A DNA stretch of 64,000 bases, from assembly GCA_964251665.1 (NCBI GenBank), contig CAXUKO010000009.1, positions 62,001 through 126,000 on the forward strand, written 5' to 3'. Origin of the DNA: JBBQLG01 sp964251665 (GTDB taxonomy: Bacteria; Bacteroidota; Bacteroidia; Cytophagales; Spirosomataceae). Position numbers and translations under genes: made by a program. The notes below the pieces were generated by a model. That model ran no database searches. It was not told the origin of the DNA and saw only the letters and a program-made list of their open reading frames with translations. How positions within the stretch are numbered: position 1 is the stretch's first letter; each line of letters opens with the position of its first letter. Shown here one piece after another: positions 27,101 through 34,885 of this stretch.

Positions 27101-28757
27101 CATGATTCAGGTCCAGATGCCGGAAGGCTTCGTTTACTCGACGGATAACAGCCAGACGACTGATACGAGGTCGTTTGTCTGGGCACAGACGCCTACCTCG
27201 CCGGGTATAACCTACGACGTGGAAACTAACCAGGTGATGATTCCGGTGCCCAGCATCGGGGCCGGTGAGCAGAAAGTTATGTTCTTCTACGGGCTGGTGC
27301 CGACAACCAAAGGCAGGCACTATGCGTACTGGCAGATTCTGCGTACCGATCAGTCGGACCCTGATTCGCAGGCGGGTAATGGATTCTGTAACGGTGAGGA
27401 CGATACGCAGAGTATTGATACGCGAGTGCTGATTCCGACCAACGAGGGTATTGACCTGGAACTGGTGGACATGATCGCCATCAGCAAGGCGTCGCCCGCC
27501 CAGAACGACGAGGTGGCCTTCACCGTGACAGCACACAACACCGTCGGGCCGAACGTGGGCACGAACGTCCTGACAAAACTGACGCTTCCCGCCAGTCTGT
27601 CGTTCACCAGTGCCGTAACGCCGGGTGTAAGCTACAATGCCGAAACCCGTGAGGTGGCGTATAACGCAGCGACCATCGGAATCGGTCAAACGTCGCCATT
27701 CACATTCTCGGCGCGGGTACTGGCTGCGGCTGGTTCAACAGTAACACTACGGGCTGAGATCAAATCAGCCGATCAGGACGATTATGATTCAGTGTATGAC
27801 AACATACAGTGTAATAACTACGACGATGATCAGGCGAGTGTTACATTTACCGTTACCGGAGTGGCCTCGACGACGCAACCGACGACGGGTGGCCCATTGA
27901 CGCTGATTCAGCCGCTGTACAACTGCCAGACGGGGGCCATCACCTTCCGCACCCAGGGAGGAGACGGGTCGCCGATCTACTTCAACGCGGTCGGTATCGT
28001 GGCCTACTCGACGGTGGCCAGTTACACGGTAGAAGCCGCTATCCGCAACGACAGCAACAGTCAGCCGCTGGCCATTAACGCTACGCAGGGTAACACGACG
28101 GTACACTACACCTTCGACTTCCGGGGCTACTGCGCCGGGAACCCGCCCGTGACAGAGCAGCCGGCACCAACGCAGCCAACCTCGCCGACCATGACGCAGC
28201 CGGTGCAGTCAACAACGGCTGCCGCTGGTAAACTGACGGTTCGCGTGGCCAGCTACAACTGTGCAACGGGTGTGCTTTCGCTCACCACGACGGGTGGCGA
28301 TGGAACGGCGGTGCTGTTTAACTGTCCCGGCGTAGTGGCTAATTCAACGGCAACCAGCTACACCATCGAAGCGGCCATCCGCAACGATAACAACAGCCAG
28401 CCGCTGAACATCAACGCCACGCAAAGCGGGCAGACGGTAACCGTAGTCTTCGATTTCAAAGGCTATTGCCGCAGCACCCGGGCTATCAGTGCCGAAGCGG
28501 AACCCGAGTTGCAGGTAACCGTGCTGGGTAACCCAACGACCAGCGAAGCCGCCGAAGTCCTGATCCAGGGAGCCGCCGGGAAACCCGTACAGCTTCGGTT
28601 GACGAACACGCAGGGCTTTGTCGTAGGTGAGCAGGGTGTTGGTTCGGCGGGTGAGTCGGAACAGCAACGGGTTCAACTGGGTCGTACGGCGGGCATCTAC
28701 CTGTTGCAGGTGACTACGCCAACGCAGACCAAAACAGTGAAGATCATGAAGCAGTAA
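24115..28757 (+). CDS. Large secreted Ig-like repeat protein with T9SS sorting domain (interrupted by assembly gap)
   Basis: The start ATG at 24115 gives a signal peptide (MKTSLRYTAVGVVLCLVWLL..FGQ). Then come an N-terminal region (about 30-290), several putative-Ig/cadherin-like repeats with the ATGLP..L.....GI.SGTP pattern, glycine/proline-poor beta repeats, a DUF11-like domain (SIPKVDVSRRTTEPGERVRYV), two copies of a YNC..TG...GDG...FDF.GYC module, and a C-terminal T9SS sorting domain (LQVTVLGNPTTSE ... GIYLLQVTTPTQTKTVKIMKQ). The 100-N gap at 26594-26693 breaks the frame nominally, but removing the gap and one of two identical 46-bp flanks restores one frame of about 1498 residues. It is probably a surface adhesin or matrix protein. 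True repeat number unknown. Confidence 0.9.
26548..26739. repeat. Identical 46-bp copies on both sides of the assembly gap
   Basis: Bases 26548-26593 and 26694-26739 are identical and encode PVLSGTPLTSPQSAT in the same phase as the flanking frames. The two copies surround the N run, as expected when a short-read assembler stops in a repeated Ig-like unit and scaffolds the ends. Confidence 0.92.
26594..26693. other. Assembly gap (100 N)
   Basis: Exactly 100 undetermined bases, the conventional size for an unknown gap. It lies within the repeat region of the T9SS protein. The real sequence may be zero (overlapping ends) or one or more further Ig-like units. Confidence 0.98.
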
Positions 28758-28790
28758 GCTGATTGATTACTGAATACCAGTAAACGGATC

Positions 28791-28838
28791 GACCGGTTAC
28801 GCTGTGCTTCGGCAGGGCGTGACCGGTCGGTTCATTTT
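28791..28838 (+). terminator. Intrinsic terminator after the T9SS gene
   Basis: GACCGGTTACGC (28791-28802) pairs with GCGTGACCGGTC (28817-28828) with one G-U pair, followed by GGTTCATTTTTG. It lies 33 bp after the stop codon of the large secreted protein. Confidence 0.7.
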
Positions 28839-28901
28839 TGGGTATGGCCAGTCGGCAAAATCCGGTCGTGGGCCGCAGATTCCCGAAACCTGTCTGGCCC
28901 G

Positions 28902-30425
28902 ATGGCGGTTACAGTAACAGATCATACGTATGCTGCCGCTGTCAGACCACCATCAAACTGCCCCAATCCTGTGAGTAAACCAGATTATGATGCCGTTGTG
29001 GTCGGTTCCGGCCCCAATGGATTAAGTGCGGCCATTACCCTGCAACATGCCGGTCTGTCGGTACTGGTGCTGGAAGCCAAAGACACCCTGGGTGGGGGGC
29101 TGCGCTCCGCCGAACTAACCCTGCCCGGCTTCGTGCATGACATCTGCTCCGCCGTTCATCCCCTGGCCGCCGGGTCGCCGTTTTTTCAGAGCCTGCCCCT
29201 GGCCGAACACGGCCTTGACTTTATATTTCCGCCCGTTGCGGCTGCGCACCCCTTCGATACCGGCACCGCTGCCGCCCTGACCGGTTCCGTTCTGGATACG
29301 GCCACCGCGCTGGGCCGGGACAAACAGAATTACATCGACCTGCTGCGGCCTATGGTGCGCGACTGGCCCGGCATGGCCACCGACATTCTGGGACCGCTGC
29401 GGTTTCCGAAACACCCCTACGACATGGCCAGGTTCGGTCTGGATGCCCTGCCACCCATTACGCAGCTGGCGAAACGTTTTTCAACAATGGAAGCTAAAGG
29501 GCTGCTGGCGGGTATGGCGGCTCACTCCATTCAGCCGCTGACCAACCTGACCACCTCGGCCATTGCACTGGTACTGATGACGGCCGGACACCTGCGCGGC
29601 TGGCCCATTCCGAAAGGCGGCTCGCAGACCATCGCCGATGCCCTGGCGTCGTACTTTCGTTCGCTGGGTGGCACCATCGAAACCAGTACACCCGTGGAGT
29701 CGCTGCGTCAGCTGCCGTCGACAAAAGCCGTGTTGTTTGACGTAACGCCGAGGCAACTGCTGAAGATCGCCGGGGACGTGTTCTCGCCCATCTACCGGCA
29801 GCAACTCCGGCGGTACCGCTATGGCATGGGCGTGTTTAAGATCGACTGGGCGCTGGACGGGCCAATTCCGTTTACCGCGCCCGAATGCCGGGAGGCCGGT
29901 ACGATTCACCTCGGCAACACAATGCGGGAAATTGTCGCGGCTGAACAAACCACGGCGGAGGGTAAACTGCCCGACAAACCGTACGTACTGCTGGCGCAGC
30001 AAAGCCTGTTCGATCCCACCCGGGCACCCGCTGGCAAGCATACCGCCTGGGCGTACTGCCACGTCCCGAACGGATCAACGGCCGACCGCACCGACGCCAT
30101 CGAACGGCAGGTGGAACGGTATGCGCCGGGATTTCGCGACCGGATTCTGGGCCGCTTTACCATGAATACGCAGCAGATGGAAGCCTATAACCCCAACTAC
30201 ATCGGGGGCGATATTAACGGCGGCATCATCGATATTACGCAGTTATACACCCGCCCGGTCATTGGGGTATCGCCCTACCGAACCTCATCTGCCGGGCTTT
30301 ACATCTGCTCCTCGTCTACGCCCCCCGGTGGTGGTGTACATGGTATGTGTGGCTATCATGCCGCCCGCCGTGCCCTGGCCGACGTATTTAAACTGAAGCC
30401 GACAATTGAGCTGAGCAATGGGTAG
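28902..30425 (+). CDS. Phytoene desaturase-like NAD(P)/FAD-dependent oxidoreductase
   Basis: A 507-residue flavoprotein with an N-terminal dinucleotide-binding motif DAVVVGSGPNGLSAAITLQHAGLSVLVLEAKDTLGGG (about residues 28-66). The C-terminal FAD-contact region reads PYRTSSAGLYICSSSTPPGGGVHGMCGYHAARRAL, as in the CrtI/PDSH (pyridine nucleotide-disulfide oxidoreductase domain 2) group. A GTG start at 28971 would shorten the N-terminus by 23 residues. These relatives act on isoprenoid or lipid-like substrates. There are no carotenoid genes nearby, so carotenoid involvement is not supported by context. It is followed by a long palindrome. Confidence 0.88.
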   Translation: MAVTVTDHTYAAAVRPPSNCPNPVSKPDYDAVVVGSGPNGLSAAITLQHAGLSVLVLEAKDTLGGGLRSAELTLPGFVHDICSAVHPLAAGSPFFQSLPLAEHGLDFIFPPVAAAHPFDTGTAAALTGSVLDTATALGRDKQNYIDLLRPMVRDWPGMATDILGPLRFPKHPYDMARFGLDALPPITQLAKRFSTMEAKGLLAGMAAHSIQPLTNLTTSAIALVLMTAGHLRGWPIPKGGSQTIADALASYFRSLGGTIETSTPVESLRQLPSTKAVLFDVTPRQLLKIAGDVFSPIYRQQLRRYRYGMGVFKIDWALDGPIPFTAPECREAGTIHLGNTMREIVAAEQTTAEGKLPDKPYVLLAQQSLFDPTRAPAGKHTAWAYCHVPNGSTADRTDAIERQVERYAPGFRDRILGRFTMNTQQMEAYNPNYIGGDINGGIIDITQLYTRPVIGVSPYRTSSAGLYICSSSTPPGGGVHGMCGYHAARRALADVFKLKPTIELSNG

Positions 30426-30754
30426 TCAATAACCCCGCTGCTTTTGATGAAGCTGATAAAGCTACTCCTTCCAAAGTAAACGCCGATTTTGCAGCCGCTG
30501 ATTTTGTCATCCTGAGGCACGAAGGATCTTAGCAATCAGGTAACTAAGATCCTTCGTGCCTCAGGATGACAAAATCAGCGGCTGGTTTGGAATGAAATCT
30601 AAATCATAAACAGCCTTGATTTGTCAATTGACGAGTAAATTTTAAAGAAGTCTGGTATACTGCGCTAAATCAGACGATCATACTTAATCTTAATCAGCAT
30701 AAAAATCAGTGTTCCATTGGCTCGTATATTCGCGACGCATTTCATAATCAGACG
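30426..30754. other. Intergenic region with a long palindrome and the ligase promoter
   Basis: 329 bases: the first half holds the perfect 41-bp-arm palindrome (30492-30584), the second half is AT-rich (30590-30700) and must contain the promoter of the ATP-grasp gene. The short motif AATCAGACGAT occurs at about 30667 and again just before the start at 30743, an inexact direct repeat of unknown meaning. Confidence 0.6.
30492..30584. repeat. Perfect 41-bp-arm palindrome (GTCATCCTGAGG type, family A)
   Basis: Arms 30492-30532 and 30544-30584 are exact reverse complements around an 11-base loop. The inner part (GTCATCCTGAGG, ACGAAGGATCTTAG) is shared with copies at 31784-31870 and 36596-36664. 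The outer 14 bases (CAGCCGCTGATTTT) are specific to this copy yet still fully complementary. Confidence 0.95.
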
Positions 30755-31777
30755 ATGAACGACACCCAAACGCCGAGCGCGGCCCGGCCATTCGCGGCCC
30801 GGCCAATAGGCATTTATTACGAACACCCCGACTGGTTTAAACCGCTGTTTGCAGAGCTGGAACGCCGGGGCATTCCCTACGAAAAAATCGACGCGGCCCA
30901 CCATCAGTTCGACCCGTCCGAGACCGAGAGCCCTTACGCGCTGGCTGTCAACCGGATGAGTTCATCGGCGTACCTGCGGGGCAACGGGCAGGGTATTTTT
31001 CACACCGCCGGTTACCTGACGCACCTCGAACGCATTGGTGTCCGCGTGATCAACGGCACGGTGGCAACGGCTATCGAAACCAATAAAGCCCGCCAATTGT
31101 CGCTGCTGGCGTCGCTGGGTCTGGCGTTTCCCAAATCGCGGGTCGTCAACCACGTATCGCGGATTATCCCTGCATCGCAGGAACTCAACTTTCCGATTGT
31201 GGTGAAGGTGAATATCGGCGGGGCCGGAGCCGGTATTGTCCGGTTCGACACGCCCGAGGGGTTGCAGGCTGCCGTAGATGCGGATCAGATCGACCTCGGC
31301 ATCGATCAAACGGCCCTGGTGCAGGAGTACGTGAAGCCGCGTGACGGTCATATTGTCCGGGTTGAGACGCTGAACGGTAAATTCCTGTACGCCATGAAGG
31401 TCTACACCACCGGCGAGAGCTTCAACCTGTGCCCCGCTGAAATCTGCGCTATTCCCGAAGCGCCCCAGGCGGACTTTTGCCTGACGGAAGCCCCCAAGAA
31501 AGGTATTCAGGTGGAAGCCTACACGCCCCCGGCCAGCATCATTGCCGATGTGGAGCGCATTGCTAAAACCGCACAGATCGACGTGGGTGGTGTCGAATAC
31601 CTCATCAGTGAGGCCACTGGAGAGACTCTGTTCTACGACATCAACGCGCTATCCAACTTCGTGGCCGACGCCGTGAATGTGGTTGGTTTCAACCCCTACG
31701 CCACCTTTGTCGATTATTTAGAAACCCAATTGGTCGGCGCTCCGATGGCTGACGTGCCGGAAGAAGTAAATTTTTGA
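30755..31777 (+). CDS. ATP-grasp ligase (RimK/alpha-L-glutamate ligase-like)
   Basis: A 340-residue ATP-grasp enzyme: pre-ATP-grasp domain (PIGIYYEHPDWFKPLFAELERRGIPYEKID), then the ATP-binding fold with ETNKARQLSLLASLGLAFPKSRVV, FPIVVKVNIGGAGAGIVRF, ALVQEYVKPRDGHIVRVETLNGKFLYAMKV and the Mg-binding end VGGVEYLISEATGETLFYDINALSNFV. Such ligases form amide or thioester bonds using an acyl-phosphate. The product cannot be predicted. It is followed, after a long palindrome, by a flavin monooxygenase on the same strand, and the pair may form a pathway. Confidence 0.86.
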   Translation: MNDTQTPSAARPFAARPIGIYYEHPDWFKPLFAELERRGIPYEKIDAAHHQFDPSETESPYALAVNRMSSSAYLRGNGQGIFHTAGYLTHLERIGVRVINGTVATAIETNKARQLSLLASLGLAFPKSRVVNHVSRIIPASQELNFPIVVKVNIGGAGAGIVRFDTPEGLQAAVDADQIDLGIDQTALVQEYVKPRDGHIVRVETLNGKFLYAMKVYTTGESFNLCPAEICAIPEAPQADFCLTEAPKKGIQVEAYTPPASIIADVERIAKTAQIDVGGVEYLISEATGETLFYDINALSNFVADAVNVVGFNPYATFVDYLETQLVGAPMADVPEEVNF

Positions 31778-31783
31778 AGATTT

Positions 31784-31870
31784 ACGTTGCCTTTGTCATC
31801 CTGAGGGACGAAGGATCTTAGGGACCAAATCGCTAAGATCCTTCGTCCCTCAGGATGACAAAGGCAACGT
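31784..31870. repeat. Perfect 38-bp-arm palindrome (family A)
   Basis: Arms 31784-31821 and 31833-31870 are exact reverse complements around an 11-base loop. It shares the inner sequence with the copy at 30492, except that a C/G base pair is replaced by G/C, and its outer arm (ACGTTGCCTTT) is unrelated to that copy. It fills the gap between the ATP-grasp and LLM genes. Confidence 0.95.
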
Positions 31871-31908
31871 TGATTTTAGACTGAATATCAGACTCTTAAG
31901 AAGCTCTT

Positions 31909-32934
31909 ATGAAATTTGGATACTGGATGCCCGTCTTTGGCGGGTGGCTGCGTAACGTCGAGGACGAAAATATGCAGGCCGACTGGAAGTACGTGAAGAA
32001 ACTGGCCCAACGCTCCGAGGAGCTTGGCTACGACCTGACCCTGATTGCCGAACTGAACCTGAACGATATTAAGGGCGAGGAAGCTCCGTCGCTGGATGCC
32101 TGGTCCACGGCCGCAGCCATTGCCGCCGTGACCGAGCGCATCGAACTGATGGTGGCCGTGCGGCCCACGTTTCACTCCCCGGCCTTGCTGGCCAAGCAGG
32201 CTGCCAACATCGACCACATCAGCGGGGGGCGGCTCACGCTCAACGTTGTGTCGTCGTGGTGGCAGGATGAGGCCAAAAAATACGGCGTTCATTTCGAGCA
32301 GCACGACGACCGCTACGCCCGCACCGCCGAGTGGCTGCACGTGGTGGATAACCTCTGGAAACAGGATCACTTCTCGTTCTCGGGTAAGTACTATACCGTG
32401 GAGGACTCCATTCTGCAACCGAAGCCGCTCTCGAAACCGCGTCCGTTTATTTATGCCGGTGGTGAGTCGGAAACGGCCAAGGAACTCATTGCGGGGCAGT
32501 GCGACGGCTACGTCATGCACGGCGACGATCCTGAATCCATCGGCCGGCGCATCAACGACCTCCGCGCCCGTCGTGAGCGGATGGGCCTGCCACCGATGAA
32601 ATTCGGGGTAGCCGCTTACTCCATTGTGCGGAATACAGAAGCGGAAGTGAAAGCCGAAATTGCCCGGATTACGGACGTAAACGGCTCGGCGGCCGGCTAC
32701 AAAAACTATCAGCAGTGGCTGGCGGGCACGCAGCTCGACAAGCAGGTATCGCTGGAAGACTATTCGGTCTCGAACCGGGGCCTGCGCTCCGGTCTGACCG
32801 GCACCCCCGATCAGGTAGCGGAGCGTGTAGCCGCCTTTGAAGCCGTCGGCGTTGATTTTCTCCTGTTGCAGTGCAGCCCGCAGTTGGAAGAGATGGAACG
32901 CTTCTCGGAGGCCGTGATTCGGGTGCTGGCGTAA
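31909..32934 (+). CDS. LLM-class flavin-dependent monooxygenase (SsuD-like)
   Basis: A 341-residue bacterial luciferase-like TIM barrel: MKFGYWMPVFGGWLRN start, LGYDLTLIAELN, TERIELMVAVRPTFHSPALLAKQAANIDHISGGRLTLNVVSSWW (the flavin/sulfonate region of SsuD-type enzymes), PFIYAGGESETAKELIAGQCDGYVMHGD and LTGTPDQVAERVAAFEAVGVDFLLLQCSPQLEEMERF. With FMNH2 and O2 the SsuD group releases sulfite from alkanesulfonates; other LLM members oxidise other substrates. No ssuE or transporter gene is near, so a desulfonation role is not supported by context. It follows the ATP-grasp gene after the palindrome. Confidence 0.9.
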   Translation: MKFGYWMPVFGGWLRNVEDENMQADWKYVKKLAQRSEELGYDLTLIAELNLNDIKGEEAPSLDAWSTAAAIAAVTERIELMVAVRPTFHSPALLAKQAANIDHISGGRLTLNVVSSWWQDEAKKYGVHFEQHDDRYARTAEWLHVVDNLWKQDHFSFSGKYYTVEDSILQPKPLSKPRPFIYAGGESETAKELIAGQCDGYVMHGDDPESIGRRINDLRARRERMGLPPMKFGVAAYSIVRNTEAEVKAEIARITDVNGSAAGYKNYQQWLAGTQLDKQVSLEDYSVSNRGLRSGLTGTPDQVAERVAAFEAVGVDFLLLQCSPQLEEMERFSEAVIRVLA

Positions 32935-33050
32935 CCGTTTGGAGTGATAAAGATGATTTGGTAAGTTGCGGCAAGCTGCTGTAGATTGGTGGCTTGCCGC
33001 ATTACTGTTGGGGCAATTGGCGAGTTGGGTACAATACCATATTAACGTCT

Positions 33051-33737
33051 ATGGACAATCTAAAAGGACTTTATGTAGACCTCATTTCGGAACTGGCGCA
33101 AAAACGAGACAGCTATTTGGAGACCAAACTAACGGTTTTTTCAGCAAGTGCTGGAACTGGCTATAATGGAAAAATAATGGTTGTTGGAAGAGCAGTAAAT
33201 GGCTGGAATCATTACTTAGACCCAAATTCAGAAGCATCCGTCAAAAACTGTATATCGTCAGTGCAAAATGCTTTGGTAACCGAAAATTTAAATTGGGTGA
33301 AAGCGCATTGGGGTAGTCGTGATAAGTACAACACAAGGAAATCTGCATTTTGGAGACTTGCAAAGGCAATTTCTGCGACAGCTAAACCTAATTCTGAGTT
33401 TCATACTGACGCAATTGTATGGACAAATCTATATAAGGCGGCAAAAGAAGAAGGTGGTAATCCATCACGAAGATTAATGAATACTCAGTTTCAATTTTGT
33501 AAGCAAATTTTGGATGCTGAGATTGACTATTATAAACCGGCTTACGTTGTTTTCTTGACAGGGTTGAGTTGGGCAAAACCGTTTTTAACAACTGCAACTC
33601 AAATTGACTCTAATCCTGCATGGGACTATGTAGAACAAGTTGGGGTCTATCAATCCTGCAAATATGTTGTTGGACAACATCCTCAGGGTAAGAATGAAGA
33701 ATTACATTTAGATGAAATAGTTGAACATATCAATTGA
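33051..33737 (+). CDS. Uracil-DNA glycosylase-fold protein, low GC
   Basis: A 228-residue protein from the ATG at 33051 (MDNLKGLYVDLISELAQKR); an upstream start at 32994 reads through the intergenic region and is unlikely. Pattern of the uracil-DNA glycosylase superfamily: a GKIMVVGRAVNGWNHYL nucleotide-pocket loop, AIVWTNLYKAAKE, PAYVVFLTG and VVGQHPQGKNEEL in the place of the glycosylase His-Pro loop. A base-excision role is possible but the catalytic residues of UDG families 1-6 are not clearly matched. GC is near 40 %, far below the flanks, and no operon partner exists. It looks like a horizontally gained singleton. Confidence 0.72.
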   Translation: MDNLKGLYVDLISELAQKRDSYLETKLTVFSASAGTGYNGKIMVVGRAVNGWNHYLDPNSEASVKNCISSVQNALVTENLNWVKAHWGSRDKYNTRKSAFWRLAKAISATAKPNSEFHTDAIVWTNLYKAAKEEGGNPSRRLMNTQFQFCKQILDAEIDYYKPAYVVFLTGLSWAKPFLTTATQIDSNPAWDYVEQVGVYQSCKYVVGQHPQGKNEELHLDEIVEHIN

Positions 33738-33845
33738 CTGCGCCCAACATGGGTTTGATATAAGCGGAGCTAAAGAACAAGGGTTGAATTTCATTTTATT
33801 CTAAGCTATAAAACGTTGAAGTTTTTCTGAAGTTATTTCTCCGCC

Positions 33846-34742
33846 ATGCACAAACTTAAATTAATAGCTCTACTCTTATTTATTCCCACCACACCTTTTG
33901 CGCAGACTACTGATTCGCTTAGGTATAAAATAGCGCGCATTGCCGCGATGAAGAAAGCAACCATTGGGGTTAGTGTTTTAGGAGTAGAAACCAGTGATAC
34001 GGTCAGTCTGAATAACACACAGCACTTTCCCATGTTAAGTGTCTTTAAATTCCACATTGCGTTAGCGGCCCTTCATGAAGTCGATAAAGGGAAATTGTCG
34101 CTCGCTCAGAAATTACGGATAACCAAACGCGATTTACTGCCTGACACCTGGAGTCCCATACGGGAGAAATATCCGGCGGGGACTACTAAACTTTCGCTGG
34201 CCGATGTGCTGAAGTATACCGTCTCCCATAGTGATAACAATGGCTGTGATATACTCCTGCGGCTTGTTGGTGGCACTGAAACGGTAAATCAGTATATTCA
34301 TTCGATTGGCATCAATGATGTGGTCATTAAAGTCAACGAGGACGATATGCATCGGGACTGGAATGCACAGTACGCAAACTGGACAACACCATCGGCAGCC
34401 GTTCAGCTACTCAAAACGGTTTATACCGCGAACATACTGTCAAAAAACAGTTCCACGTTTTTGTGGAAGATCATGGCGGAAACGTCGACGGGGACGGCCC
34501 GGATCAAAGGGCAATTGCCCGCCGGAACGGTCGTTGCCCATAAAACCGGCCTTTCAGATACCAATGCCCAAGGCGTAACGGCCGCCACCAATGACATAGG
34601 CATTGTGACCTTACCCGATGGCAGGCACGTTGCTATCAGTGTTTTCGTGTCTGATTCAACAGAGAATGCCGAGACAAACGAGAAGATCATCGCCGATATA
34701 TCGAAATCGACCTGGGACTATTTTGCGAATAAGACAAAATAA
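33846..34742 (+). CDS. Class A beta-lactamase, subclass A2 (PER/VEB/CepA/CfxA side)
   Basis: A 298-residue exported serine beta-lactamase (signal peptide MHKLKLIALLLFIPTTPFAQ). All active-site elements are present: S65-V-F-K68 (Ambler S70/K73), S129-D-N131 (S130DN), E165 in VNEDDMHRDW (E166 of the omega loop) and K233-T-G235 (K234TG). The SVFKFH, SDNNGCD and NEDDMHRDWNAQYANW patterns fit the Bacteroidota-type A2 branch that includes extended-spectrum enzymes. Hydrolysis of penicillins and perhaps cephalosporins is expected. It sits behind the low-GC glycosylase-like gene without any mobile-element gene and may be an intrinsic enzyme. Confidence 0.95.
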   Translation: MHKLKLIALLLFIPTTPFAQTTDSLRYKIARIAAMKKATIGVSVLGVETSDTVSLNNTQHFPMLSVFKFHIALAALHEVDKGKLSLAQKLRITKRDLLPDTWSPIREKYPAGTTKLSLADVLKYTVSHSDNNGCDILLRLVGGTETVNQYIHSIGINDVVIKVNEDDMHRDWNAQYANWTTPSAAVQLLKTVYTANILSKNSSTFLWKIMAETSTGTARIKGQLPAGTVVAHKTGLSDTNAQGVTAATNDIGIVTLPDGRHVAISVFVSDSTENAETNEKIIADISKSTWDYFANKTK

Positions 34743-34885
34743 GATTTCGGAGCGGCCGGTGTCATAACAAAAGCAGCCGCTTAAAAAGAGGGTGAATACA
34801 ACGCTTAACACGGTTCGTTGAGTTGGGTAAACCGACGGCGTCAGCTACATTAGCTGGCGTTTTTTACAATTTCCTATTTAGAAAC

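Noticed and set aside
33743..33790. attC-like integron recombination site after the low-GC gene
   Set aside because: The ends GCCCAAC and GTTGAAT fit the loose attC end consensus, but they are not complementary to each other and there is no integrase or cassette array, so it is kept only as part of a finding.
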